64,000 nucleotides of DNA. Source: Pseudoxanthomonas dokdonensis. GTDB lineage: Bacteria; Pseudomonadota; Gammaproteobacteria; Xanthomonadales; Xanthomonadaceae. Below the pieces are notes generated by a model. The model was not told the DNA's origin. It ran no database searches and was given only the letters and a program-made list of their open reading frames with translations. A program made the translations under genes and the position numbers. The stretch lies in NCBI RefSeq assembly GCF_001431405.1, contig NZ_LDJL01000011.1, positions 434,001 through 498,000 of the forward strand, written 5' to 3'. This document shows positions 55,609-64,000 of this stretch, piece after piece; the stretch's first letter is position 1; each line of letters begins with the position of its first letter.

Positions 55609-57402
55609 ATGAGTAGCTACAACGCCCCACTGAACGACATCCGTTTTGCGCTTTACGACGTGCTGGGGGCGGAGGCACTGTTCCAGCGCCTGGGTTATGC
55701 CGACGCCAGCCGTGACATCGTCGATGCGGTACTCGAAGAAGCCGCGCGCTTCACCGGCAGCGTGCTCGCACCACTGAACAGCGTCGGCGATGAAGTCGGC
55801 TGCAGTTTCGATGCCGCCAGTGGCGACGTCACCACCCCGCCCGGCTTCAGGCAGGCTTACCAGCAGTTCGTTGATGGCGGCTGGAGCGGGCTGACCTCGG
55901 CCGCGGATTTCGGTGGCCAGGGCCTGCCGCACGTGCTGGGCGTGCCGCTCAACGAGATGATCAACGCCGCCAACCTGGCCTGGGGCAATTTCCCGCTGCT
56001 TTCGCACGGTGCCGTGCATGCGCTGGAACACCATGGCCAGGACTGGCAGCGCGAAGTGTTCCTCAAGCCGCTGGTCGAAGGCCGCTGGACCGGCACCATG
56101 TGCCTGACCGAGCCGCATTGCGGCACGGACCTGGGCTTGCTGAAGACCCGCGCCACCGCCAATGCCGATGGTGAGAGTTATTCGATCAGCGGTACCAAGA
56201 TCTTCATCACCGCCGGCGAACACGATTTCACCGACAACATCGTGCATCTGGTGCTGGCCAAGCTACCCGATGCGCCGCCGGGTGCGAAGGGTATTTCGCT
56301 GTTCGTGGTGCCCAAGTTCAAGGTCGCCGGCGACGGTACCGTCGGCGAGCGCAATGGCGTGCGCTGCGGGTCGATCGAACACAAGATGGGGATCAAGGCC
56401 TCGGCCACCTGCGTGATCAATTTCGATGACGCACAAGGCTATCTGGTCGGTGGTGCGCACAAAGGCCTGCAGGCGATGTTTACGATGATGAACACTGCGC
56501 GCCTGGGAGTTGGCCTGCAGGGCATCGGCCTGTCCGAACGCGCCTACCAGAACGCCTTGCGCTACGCGCGCGAGCGCCTGCAGTCACGCGCCCTGTCCGG
56601 GGCCAGATTTCCTGACAAGCCGGCCGACCCGATCATCGTCCACCCCGATGTCCGGCGCATGCTGCTGAGCATCAAGTCACTGGTCGAAGGCAGCCGCCTG
56701 CTGGCGCTGCATGCGGGCAGCCTGATCGATGTCGCCAAGCGCGCCGCCGACCCCAAGGAGCGTGAAGAGGCGGAAACGCTGGTCAGTTTCCTGACCCCGA
56801 TTTCCAAGGCCTGCCAGACCGAATGGGGCATCGAGAACACCTATAACGCGGTGCAGTGCTTCGGTGGCCACGGCTACATCCGCGAACACGGCATCGAGCA
56901 GCTGGCACGTGACGCCCGCATCACCACCTTGTACGAAGGCACCACCGGCATCCAGGCATTGGATCTGATCGGTCGCAAGACCGCCGCCAGCCACGGCGCT
57001 GGACTCAAGCTGTTCCTGGCCCAGGTGCAGGCGTTCGTGAAGCAGCATCAAGACGATCAGGCGATGGCCGAGTTCATCGTGCCACTGGCCCGCAAAGCCG
57101 AGGAATGGGCGAGCCTGACCACTGACATCCTGCAACGTGCGCAGGACAACCCGGAAGAACTGGGCGCGGCCAGTTACGACTATCTGTTCTATTCCGGCTA
57201 TGTGGTGCTGGCTTACTGGTGGGCCCGCAGCGTGGCCGCGGCCAATGCGTCGGCGCATGGTGCCGATTTCAGGCAATCGAAGCTGGAAACCGCGCGCTTC
57301 TATTACGCGCGGATCCTGCCGCGGACGCTGACCCACGCCGCGGCCATCCAGTCCGGTGCCGCGCCGCTGATGGCGATGGCCGACGCCCGCTTCGGCGAAT
57401 AG
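55609..57402 (+). CDS. Acyl-CoA dehydrogenase, long form with C-terminal extension
   Basis: A 597-residue flavoenzyme of beta-oxidation. Motifs: MCLTEPHCGTDLG (FAD and substrate contacts), FITAGEHDFTDN, CFGGHGYIREHGIEQLARDARITTLYEGTTGIQALDLIGRK in part, with the probable catalytic Glu443 in YEGTTG. The extra C-terminal 130 residues match the bacterial acyl-CoA dehydrogenases with an AcylCoA_dh-C domain (E. coli FadE-unrelated, about 600 residues). Chain-length preference cannot be read. Confidence 0.9.
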   Translation: MSSYNAPLNDIRFALYDVLGAEALFQRLGYADASRDIVDAVLEEAARFTGSVLAPLNSVGDEVGCSFDAASGDVTTPPGFRQAYQQFVDGGWSGLTSAADFGGQGLPHVLGVPLNEMINAANLAWGNFPLLSHGAVHALEHHGQDWQREVFLKPLVEGRWTGTMCLTEPHCGTDLGLLKTRATANADGESYSISGTKIFITAGEHDFTDNIVHLVLAKLPDAPPGAKGISLFVVPKFKVAGDGTVGERNGVRCGSIEHKMGIKASATCVINFDDAQGYLVGGAHKGLQAMFTMMNTARLGVGLQGIGLSERAYQNALRYARERLQSRALSGARFPDKPADPIIVHPDVRRMLLSIKSLVEGSRLLALHAGSLIDVAKRAADPKEREEAETLVSFLTPISKACQTEWGIENTYNAVQCFGGHGYIREHGIEQLARDARITTLYEGTTGIQALDLIGRKTAASHGAGLKLFLAQVQAFVKQHQDDQAMAEFIVPLARKAEEWASLTTDILQRAQDNPEELGAASYDYLFYSGYVVLAYWWARSVAAANASAHGADFRQSKLETARFYYARILPRTLTHAAAIQSGAAPLMAMADARFGE

Positions 57403-57482
57403 CACAGTGGCACATTGACCTACCGTCGGCGGTCCTCGCAACCGGGCCGCCGACGGTGCTATCCAAATCGTCATCAATTGGG

Positions 57483-57488
57483 TATAAC
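57483..57488 (+). promoter_or_regulatory. Candidate -10 box for the HNH gene
   Basis: TATAAC at 57483-57488 would start transcription about five bases before ATG 57500, giving a nearly leaderless message; no ribosome site precedes that ATG. Confidence 0.3.
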
Positions 57489-57499
57489 CTGTATCCCCA

Positions 57500-58156
57500 A
57501 TGGAGGCAGACACAGCTCAGCTTCAACGGGTGGATACCGGTAACAGGCCGGCCGCGATGCCGTCGGCGTCGATCGCCCAGCTCAATCCACGTGGTGCGGT
57601 CCGGGTATTGTCTCTCGATGCGCATGGCCACGTACTCGACTGGATCAACTGGCAGGACGCGACCTGCCTGTATGCGCGTGATGCAGTGGCCTGGACGCTG
57701 GGCGATCCGTGCCTGCGCGTGCATGGCGGCACCTGCCGGATCAGCGGCGCGCAGAGTGTCATCGAACTGCATCCGATTGTTGCATCGCGTGGCCACGCCC
57801 GTGCCAGCGCGCTGTCACCCACGCCGAGCCTGAGCAACACCGCCCTGTTCGCCCGCGATGCCCAGCTATGCCTGTATTGCGGCCGTGAGTTCACCCGGCC
57901 GCACCTGACCCGCGATCACGTGCTGCCGTTGTCCAAGGGCGGCAAGGACATCTGGGAAAACGTGGTCACCGCCTGCTTCCACTGCAATTCGCGCAAGAGC
58001 AACCGCACCCCGCAACAGGCCAACATGCCGCTGCTGGCGGTGCCGTACCGGCCAAGCTGGGTCGAACACCTGATCCTGTCCAACCGCAACATCCTGGCCG
58101 ACCAGATGGCGTTCCTCAAATCACACCTGCCCAAGCGCTCAAAACTGCTGGCCTGA
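57500..58156 (+). CDS. HNH endonuclease family protein
   Basis: A 218-residue protein. The last 110 residues carry the HNH/zinc-ribbon module: C-L-Y-C-G-R-E-F, the core [29 protein letters not shown]. The N-terminal 80 residues ([21 protein letters not shown]) match chromosomal HNH proteins of proteobacteria, whose role is unknown; they are not linked to phages here. ATG 57557 is an alternative start. dxs follows 107 bases later. Confidence 0.85.
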   Translation: MEADTAQLQRVDTGNRPAAMPSASIAQLNPRGAVRVLSLDAHGHVLDWINWQDATCLYARDAVAWTLGDPCLRVHGGTCRISGAQSVIELHPIVASRGHARASALSPTPSLSNTALFARDAQLCLYCGREFTRPHLTRDHVLPLSKGGKDIWENVVTACFHCNSRKSNRTPQQANMPLLAVPYRPSWVEHLILSNRNILADQMAFLKSHLPKRSKLLA

Positions 58157-58263
58157 GCCAGGCGCCGTGGCCGATGGCCTGGCGCCAGACAAAGCTGAAC
58201 ATCATTGCTTGCCCCACTTCACACAAGGGGGGGAAAATAGCGGGTCAGAAGAAGCCCAAGCCA

Positions 58264-60168
58264 ATGATTGATCCCAGCCGTTATCCCCACCTCTCCCGGA
58301 TCCAGACACCGGCCGACCTGCGCCAGTTTGGCGAAGATCAGTTGCCGGCCATCGCCGAGGAGCTGCGCGGCTACCTGATCGAATCCGTCGGTCGCAGTGG
58401 CGGCCATTTCGGCGCCGGGCTTGGCGTCATCGAGCTCACCGTGGCCCTGCATTACCTGTACGACACGCCGCGCGACCGGCTGGTCTGGGACGTCGGCCAC
58501 CAGTGCTATCCGCACAAGATCCTGACCGGCCGGCGCGACCAGATCCACACGGTCAAGCAGGCCGACGGCGTGGCGCCGTTCCCCAAGCGCGAGGAAAGCG
58601 AATACGACACTTTTGGCGTCGGCCATTCGTCGACCTCGATCTCGGCCGCGCTGGGCATGGCCATCGCGCTGGCCCAGGCCGGCGACGAGCGCAAGGTGGT
58701 GGCAGTGATCGGCGATGGCGCGATGACCGCGGGCATGGCCTTCGAAGCGCTCAACCACGCCGGCGGCATGGAGCCGGAGCCGAACCTGCTGGTGGTGCTC
58801 AACGACAACCAGATGTCGATTTCGGAAAACGTCGGCGGGCTGACCAAACTGCTCGGCCGGATGAGCAGCAGCCGCACCCTCAATTCACTGCGTGAAGGTG
58901 GCAAGAAGCTGCTCGGTGACAAGCGCAAGCCGCCGGCGCGGTTCATGCGTCGCTGGGAAGAACACTGGAAAGGCATGTTCGTGCCGTCCACATTGTTCGA
59001 GCAGATGGGTTTCCACTACACCGGCCCGATCGATGGCAACGATGTGACCGCGCTGGTCAACGCGATGAAAGTGCTGAAGACCCTCAAGGGTCCGCAGCTG
59101 CTGCACATCATGACCACCAAGGGCAAAGGCTACGAGCTCGCCGAAGGCGATCAGATCGGCTATCACGCGGTCGGCCCGTTCGATCCGCAGAAGGGCCTGG
59201 TCAGCAAGACCGGCGCCAGGAAGCCGACCTATACCGATATCTTCAGCGACTGGTTGTGCGACATGGCCGCCGCAGATCCCAAGTTGCTCGGTATCACCCC
59301 GGCCATGCGCGAAGGCTCCGGGCTGGTCCGTTTCAGCAAGAAATATCCGGACCGTTACTTCGACGTCGCCATCGCCGAACAGCATGCGGTGACCTTGGCC
59401 GCCGGCATGGCCTGCGAAGGCAGCAAGCCGGTGGTGGCGATCTATTCGACCTTCCTGCAGCGTGGTTACGACCAACTGGTCCATGACGTGGCGATCCAGC
59501 AGCTGGACGTGCTGTTTGCGATCGACCGTGGCGGCGTGGTCGGCCCTGATGGTGCCACCCATGCCGGCAACCTCGACCTGAGCTACCTGCGTTGCGTGCC
59601 GCACATGGTGGTGATGGCACCGGCCGATGAAAACGAATGCCGGCAGATGCTCAGCACCGGTTTCAAGTACCAGGGCCCGGCGGCGGTGCGCTATCCGCGC
59701 GGCACCGGTCCGGGTGTCACCCCGGCCGCCGACCTGCAGACGCTGCCCATCGGCCAGGCACAGACCCGGCTGCAGGGTTCGCGCGTGGCCATTCTTGCGT
59801 TCGGCTCGACCGTGGCCGCAGCCGAGGATGTCGGCCGCGACCTGGGCCTGACCGTGGTCAACATGCGCTTCGTCAAACCGCTGGACCGCGCCTTGATCCT
59901 GCAGCTGGCGCAGAGCCACCAGGGGCTGGTGACGGTGGAGGACAACGTGGTGATGGGCGGTGCTGGCTCCGGCGTGGCCGAACTACTCAATCAGGCCGGG
60001 GTGCAGGCGCCGATCCTGCATCTGGGACTGCCGGATGAATTCCAGCGCCACGCCAGTCGCGAACAGTTGCTGGCCGAGGCCGGCATCGATGCGGCCGGCA
60101 TCCGCGCCGCCATCCTCAAGCGCTGGCCGCAACTGGCGGCGGTACCGGGTCAGATCGCGGCCGGCTGA
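58264..60168 (+). CDS. dxs: 1-deoxy-D-xylulose-5-phosphate synthase
   Basis: A 634-residue, thiamine-diphosphate enzyme that starts the MEP isoprenoid pathway. Motifs: [38 protein letters not shown], the ThDP site [33 protein letters not shown], and in the second half [16 protein letters not shown] and [18 protein letters not shown] 58264 ([10 protein letters not shown]) fits the family; an in-frame ATG at 58174 adds a non-conserved stretch. The 237 bases after it show no recognised element apart from the leader of the next gene. Confidence 0.95.
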   Translation: MIDPSRYPHLSRIQTPADLRQFGEDQLPAIAEELRGYLIESVGRSGGHFGAGLGVIELTVALHYLYDTPRDRLVWDVGHQCYPHKILTGRRDQIHTVKQADGVAPFPKREESEYDTFGVGHSSTSISAALGMAIALAQAGDERKVVAVIGDGAMTAGMAFEALNHAGGMEPEPNLLVVLNDNQMSISENVGGLTKLLGRMSSSRTLNSLREGGKKLLGDKRKPPARFMRRWEEHWKGMFVPSTLFEQMGFHYTGPIDGNDVTALVNAMKVLKTLKGPQLLHIMTTKGKGYELAEGDQIGYHAVGPFDPQKGLVSKTGARKPTYTDIFSDWLCDMAAADPKLLGITPAMREGSGLVRFSKKYPDRYFDVAIAEQHAVTLAAGMACEGSKPVVAIYSTFLQRGYDQLVHDVAIQQLDVLFAIDRGGVVGPDGATHAGNLDLSYLRCVPHMVVMAPADENECRQMLSTGFKYQGPAAVRYPRGTGPGVTPAADLQTLPIGQAQTRLQGSRVAILAFGSTVAAAEDVGRDLGLTVVNMRFVKPLDRALILQLAQSHQGLVTVEDNVVMGGAGSGVAELLNQAGVQAPILHLGLPDEFQRHASREQLLAEAGIDAAGIRAAILKRWPQLAAVPGQIAAG

Positions 60169-60405
60169 GCGGCAGCTTACGTGTAACGCGGAGCTTTGCC
60201 CGCAGCTGCCCGCGCAACGCCATCGCCAGGCCGGAGCGCTAACGCAACCGGTCTGGCCCGTACAGCGGCGCGCTTCACGCGGTAAGATGCGGGCATCGGC
60301 TGGCGAGCGGCGCATCCGGGGCGATGGCAAGGACACGGCCGGCGTCGAATCCGCCACATCGCAACAACACACGCACCGTGTCCACAACGCATGGAGGCAT
60401 GCCCG

Positions 60406-61170
60406 ATGGGGAGCTGGTTCATTTCGCTCGACTGGCTACAGGTCATGACCGTCGGCGTGATGTATTTCAGTGTGCTGTATTTCACTACCGCGCTTGTCAA
60501 CACATGGCTGAGCCAGCGCCTGATGCCGGCAATCGGTTTCGGCAGGCGGCTGGATCCACGACCGCTGCGCCCGGGCCAGCTGCGACGCGAGATCGGCGAA
60601 TCAATGATGTCGATCCTGATATTCGGTACCGGCCTGGTGGTGCCCTGGGGATTGCTCAGGCTGGGTTGGGCGCAATTGGCAACGGCGCCGTCAGTCGCGC
60701 AGATCATCATCGAAATCATCGTCCTGTTCTTCTGGAACGAGCTGCATTTCTATCTCAACCACCGCCTGCTGCACACCCGGCTGATGCGTCGATTCCATGT
60801 GGCGCATCACCGTTCGCACGTGGCCACGCCGTTTTCCACCTACGCGTTCCATCCGGTGGAAGCGGCCATGCTTGGCAGCGTGCCGCTGATTCCAATGCTG
60901 CTGCACGATTTCAGTTTCGCCGCACTCGCCAGCCTGCCGGTAATCAGCATCGTGCTGAACAGTCTTGGCCATGCCAATTACGAATACAGCCGCAGCGCGC
61001 CAGCGCGGGGACCGCTGGCCGCAAGCCGCCGCCATCATCTGCATCACGCCTGCTACCACGGCAACTACGGATTCCTGTTGCCGGTGTTCGACCAGCTGTT
61101 CGGCACCGGCCTGCCGCTGGATGCCGCCGATGATCGAATCGCAGCGCGCGGCGGGGACGGAGCGACATGA
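60406..61170 (+). CDS. Sterol desaturase/fatty-acid hydroxylase superfamily membrane di-iron enzyme
   Basis: A 254-residue membrane protein with three to four TM helices and the full His set of the superfamily: H114-x4-H119-x3-H123, H131-x2-H134-H135 and H210-x2-H213-H214 with H218 after it. These bind two irons and use oxygen to hydroxylate or desaturate lipids. GGAGG at 60393-60397 supports ATG 60406 over ATG 60391. The stop overlaps the next ATG (ATGA), so it is the first gene of a tightly coupled operon. The substrate is unknown. Confidence 0.85.
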   Translation: MGSWFISLDWLQVMTVGVMYFSVLYFTTALVNTWLSQRLMPAIGFGRRLDPRPLRPGQLRREIGESMMSILIFGTGLVVPWGLLRLGWAQLATAPSVAQIIIEIIVLFFWNELHFYLNHRLLHTRLMRRFHVAHHRSHVATPFSTYAFHPVEAAMLGSVPLIPMLLHDFSFAALASLPVISIVLNSLGHANYEYSRSAPARGPLAASRRHHLHHACYHGNYGFLLPVFDQLFGTGLPLDAADDRIAARGGDGAT

Positions 61171-62072
61171 ATCCGCTGCCGATGCTGCGCAACCAGCGCG
61201 ACTGGCAGAGCCTGGCCTATCTGGTCGCGCAGCCGTCGCTGATGTACTGGCAATGGCGCCACGGCTGGCAGCCGCTGCTGTTCGGGCTGTCGCTGCTGCT
61301 GGCCATCGGCATCAGCATCATTCATCACAACCACGCCCATCTGCCGCTCTGGCGCGGTCGCCGCGCCAACCGCGCTACCGATCTGTGGATCACGTTGCTG
61401 CAAGGCCATCCGACCTGCGTGTTCCATCCGGCCCATAATCGCAACCACCATCGCCACCGGCACGGACCCAGCGATTGCAGCCGCACCTGGCGTTTCGGTG
61501 ACCACAATCATCTGCTGGGCTGGTTGCTGCATCCGCTGCTGGCAGTGGTCGCCGTTTATCCGCTGGTCTGGCAGTGGCTGCGCAGCCTTCGTCGGCGTGC
61601 GCCGCGCGTGTGGCGTTGGTACCTGCTGCAGTACCTCGCATGGCTGGGCAGCTGGTGCCTGCTGCTCGCCATGGATCCAGGCAAGGCACTGCTGCTGGTC
61701 ATCGTGCCGCAACTGTTTGGCCTGCACTGGCTGTTGGGCGCCAACTACCTGCAGCATGCCCATGCCGATGATCGAGGCCATCTCGCCTACGCACGCAATT
61801 TCGAAGGTGCTAGCAACCTGATCTGGTTCAACATCGGCCTGCATACCGCCCATCACGAGCATGCGCGGGCGCACTGGTCGCACCTGCCGGCGCTGCACGC
61901 GCGCTACCGCGCCGCCATCCCCGCGCGTTTGCTGGAGCCAGGCCTGTCGGGCTATATCACCCGGGTATTCCTGCTGGCGCCTTGGGTACCGCGCCTGCGT
62001 TCGCATTCGCTGCGCGGCCATCGCCCAGACCGAAACCTCTCTTCTCCCTACATGGATCGCAAGGACTGTTGA
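61167..62072 (+). CDS. Fatty-acid desaturase-like membrane di-iron enzyme
   Basis: A 301-residue membrane protein. The His clusters of membrane desaturases are visible: H53-H54-x-H56-x-H58, H87-x2-H90-x3-H94-H95, and H226-x2-H229-H230. Hydrophobic segments fall at about 38-52, 118-138 and 155-190. It overlaps both neighbours (ATGA upstream, TGATG downstream), so the three products are probably made in fixed ratio. It may introduce a double bond or hydroxyl into the same lipid as the previous enzyme. Confidence 0.82.
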   Translation: MNPLPMLRNQRDWQSLAYLVAQPSLMYWQWRHGWQPLLFGLSLLLAIGISIIHHNHAHLPLWRGRRANRATDLWITLLQGHPTCVFHPAHNRNHHRHRHGPSDCSRTWRFGDHNHLLGWLLHPLLAVVAVYPLVWQWLRSLRRRAPRVWRWYLLQYLAWLGSWCLLLAMDPGKALLLVIVPQLFGLHWLLGANYLQHAHADDRGHLAYARNFEGASNLIWFNIGLHTAHHEHARAHWSHLPALHARYRAAIPARLLEPGLSGYITRVFLLAPWVPRLRSHSLRGHRPDRNLSSPYMDRKDC

Positions 62073-63964
62073 TGCCTACCCGTTTTGAACGCTGCTGGAT
62101 CCAGGCCACCGGGCGCTTCCTGCCCGGCGCCGCCATCGACAACGAGGCCATGGATGCCTACATCGCACCACTGAACCGCATTTCCGCCCGGATCAAGAAG
62201 CGCATCCTCGGCGAGAACGGCATCCGCAGCCGCCACTATGCGGTCGACGCCGACGGCAACACGCTGCATTCCTGCGCCGGCATGGCCGCTGCGGCGGTAC
62301 ACGACTGCCTGGCCCAGGCCGGCATCGGCCTGGACAAGGTCGGCATGCTGGCCTGCGGAACATCGGGCGGCGATGCGCTGATGCCCGGCTTCGCCAGCAT
62401 GCTGCAGGGCGAACTGGCGGCGCCACCGATGCAGACGCTGTCCAGTCATGGCATCTGCGCCTCCGGGGTGGGTGCCTGGGAAGGCGCAGCAGCAGCCATC
62501 GAACTCGGTTCCCATGCCCATGCGCTGGTCGCGGCGGCTGAAATGCCATCGCGTCTGTTCAAGCGTTCGCGCTATGCCGCGCGCGACTACGACGCCGATT
62601 TCGATGCGCATTTCCTGCGCTGGATGCTGTCCGACGGTGCCGGCGCGCTGCTGCTGACGTCGGCGCCAGCGGCCAGCGCGGGTATACGCCTGCGCCTGCG
62701 CTTCATCCACCAGCGCTCGTTCTCCGGCGACTATCCGGTGTGCATGCAACTGGGCTTGTCGCCGGACCGTGCACGTTCGCACCTGGACTATGATTCGTGG
62801 CGACAGGCTGAAGCCGATGGCGCGTTGTTCCTGCGCCAGGACATCCGGCTGCTGCCACACCTGTTCGATGTCGGCATCCACGAGTACGCCAGCCTGGCCC
62901 ACGCCGGCTGGATCGACAGCAGCCGTATCGATCACTTTCTTTGCCACTATTCATCGGAGCGGTTCGCGCCGGTGGTGGATGAGTTGATGCACAAGGCCGG
63001 GCTGGCGATTCCGCGCGAACGCTGGTACAGCAACCTGACCAGCCGCGGCAACACCGGCGCGGCGTCGATCTTCATCATGCTCGACGAGTTCCTGCGCAGC
63101 CATGATCTGCGGCCGGGTGAACAGATCCTGTGCTTCATTCCCGAATCCGGCCGCTTCACCGTGTCCTTCGCCCTGATTGAAGTGGAAGCCGCCGATGCGC
63201 CGATGCCGCTGCCGGTCCGTCAATCCGTTGCCAACGAGCAGACAGGTGATGCCGAAAGCATTGCCGCGCCGCACGACCCGGACAGCGCTCCAGCCGCGCT
63301 GAAGCATCTGCTCGGCGAGCTGGCGACGATCTGGCATGACTACCGCTCACGCGCATGGCGCACGCCGGTGATCCGCCGTATCCGCGAACGCCGCTTCAGC
63401 CGCGCCGATTACCTGCAATGGATGCAGCACTGGATCCCGCAGGTGCGCGAGGGCAGCCTGTGGATGCGCGAGGGGGCTGCCTCGGTACAGGCGCCGTACC
63501 TGGGCCTGGCCGAGCTGATCGAAACCCATGCCGGCGACGAGCAGGACGATTACCAGATCCTGTTCGACGACTATCGCAGGGCCGGCGGCGATATCGACGA
63601 CATCGACCGGCTTCGGCGCAATCCCGGCGGCGAGGCCCTCACCGCCTACCTGCATGCGCTGGCCGCGACCATCAATCCGCTGGGCCTGCTCGGCGCCATC
63701 TACATCATCGAAGGCACCGGCCAACGGATCATCCCGGCGTTGCTGCCATTGTTGAAGTCCAGCCTGGATCTGCCGGCGGATGCGTTCCGCTTCCTCGAGT
63801 ACCATGGCGAAAATGACCAGCATCATCTCCTGCGTTGGCTGCGCGCTGTCGAAATCGTGCTTGAACACGATGCAGACGGTCGCGGCGTGCAGGCCATCAT
63901 CGACACCGCCCGGCGTACCGCCGAGCTTTATCTGATGCAGTTCGAACACGTGCCGACGCCATGA
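62072..63964 (+). CDS. KAS III-like ketoacyl synthase fused to a heme-oxygenase-like (di-iron type) domain
   Basis: A 630-residue protein. Residues 1-375 resemble 3-oxoacyl-ACP synthase III, with the triad Cys129 (SSHGICASGVGAWEG), His292 (DHFLCHYSSERF) and Asn327 (SRGNTGAAS). After a linker (about 375-405), residues 405-620 are helical and resemble the iron-containing redox/heme-oxygenase-like di-iron oxygenases: E547 (IYIIEGTG) and H578-x3-D582-x2-H585 (EYHGENDQHH) are placed as in that family; candidate first ligands are E460, E484, H486 or E490. The start overlaps the desaturase stop (TGATG) and the end overlaps the next ATG. StlD/DarB-type ketosynthases are an alternative comparison. Confidence 0.75.
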   Translation: MPTRFERCWIQATGRFLPGAAIDNEAMDAYIAPLNRISARIKKRILGENGIRSRHYAVDADGNTLHSCAGMAAAAVHDCLAQAGIGLDKVGMLACGTSGGDALMPGFASMLQGELAAPPMQTLSSHGICASGVGAWEGAAAAIELGSHAHALVAAAEMPSRLFKRSRYAARDYDADFDAHFLRWMLSDGAGALLLTSAPAASAGIRLRLRFIHQRSFSGDYPVCMQLGLSPDRARSHLDYDSWRQAEADGALFLRQDIRLLPHLFDVGIHEYASLAHAGWIDSSRIDHFLCHYSSERFAPVVDELMHKAGLAIPRERWYSNLTSRGNTGAASIFIMLDEFLRSHDLRPGEQILCFIPESGRFTVSFALIEVEAADAPMPLPVRQSVANEQTGDAESIAAPHDPDSAPAALKHLLGELATIWHDYRSRAWRTPVIRRIRERRFSRADYLQWMQHWIPQVREGSLWMREGAASVQAPYLGLAELIETHAGDEQDDYQILFDDYRRAGGDIDDIDRLRRNPGGEALTAYLHALAATINPLGLLGAIYIIEGTGQRIIPALLPLLKSSLDLPADAFRFLEYHGENDQHHLLRWLRAVEIVLEHDADGRGVQAIIDTARRTAELYLMQFEHVPTP

Positions 63965-64000
63965 AGCCCACTCCTGATTTCATGGCCCATGGCCATGACC
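63961..64000 (+). CDS. Start of a fourth operon gene (3' end outside window)
   Basis: ATG 63961 overlaps the stop of the synthase gene (ATGA). Only 13 codons are visible (MKPTPDFMAHGHD), too few for identification. The overlap suggests that it belongs to the same operon. Confidence 0.55.
   Translation, partial: MKPTPDFMAHGHD

Overview
The window reads as a chromosomal segment of a GC-rich gammaproteobacterium of the Xanthomonadaceae/Lysobacteraceae (Stenotrophomonas, Pseudoxanthomonas or Luteimonas-like; genus not resolved). The grounds are the gene content and order (ggt, fdx, coaD and rsmD divergent from ftsY, mutY and yggX; queA, tgt, yajC, secD, secF; paired M13 peptidases; DUF6491 lipoprotein; phytase beside a TonB receptor), strong G/C third-position bias, and short palindromic REP elements with a resident RAYT transposase. 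It is mostly core chromosome, with accessory patches at about 38.2-39.65 kb, 47.9-48.3 kb and 60.4-64 kb.

Layout. 1-4.9 kb: the end of a CnoX-type chaperedoxin, a REP pair, DUF4442, DUF502, a queuosine-precursor transporter and two L,D-transpeptidases. 4.9-10 kb: a PYROXD2-like FAD oxidoreductase divergent from a LysM/FecR envelope protein that overlaps a CHASE2-GGDEF diguanylate cyclase. 10-14.4 kb: two tandem M13 peptidase genes, the second lacking zinc ligands. 14.5-20.1 kb: rhomboid protease, alkyltransferase-like protein, Pit phosphate transporter with its DUF47 partner, then a CorC/HlyC-type protein preceded by a candidate leader peptide, and ExoD. 20.3-25.2 kb: a GGDEF-EAL protein coupled to a PhnD-like binding protein, TrmJ divergent from SuhB. 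25.3-31 kb: queA-tgt-yajC-secD-secF. 31.3-37.4 kb: a class III aminotransferase, then a phytate-use operon (TonB receptor, beta-propeller phytase, exported pyrophosphatase) with a possible Pho box.

37.5-39.65 kb: upp followed by two arrays of inverted REP pairs on either side of a RAYT gene. 39.7-47.6 kb: metallo-beta-lactamase-fold hydrolase, gamma-glutamyltransferase, ferredoxin, a lipoprotein, coaD, rsmD, ftsY, mutY, yggX and a DUF6491 lipoprotein. 47.8-50.6 kb: tRNA-Phe, a gene-poor stretch, a polysaccharide deacetylase, a small exported protein and a RIO-type kinase. 50.9-54.8 kb: a LacI regulator and a GH3 glucosidase sharing a near-identical palindromic operator. 55-60.2 kb: a LEA-like lipoprotein, an acyl-CoA dehydrogenase, an HNH nuclease and dxs. 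60.4-64 kb: a tightly coupled lipid-type operon (sterol-desaturase-family hydroxylase, fatty-acid desaturase, and a KAS III-like synthase fused to a heme-oxygenase-like domain) that continues past the window edge.

The best candidates for something undescribed are this last operon, the acidic/proline leader peptide ahead of the CorC-type gene, the inactive M13 paralogue, the binding-protein/c-di-GMP pair, and the phytate module with an exported pyrophosphatase. All functional calls rest on motif recognition by eye; no database search was run.
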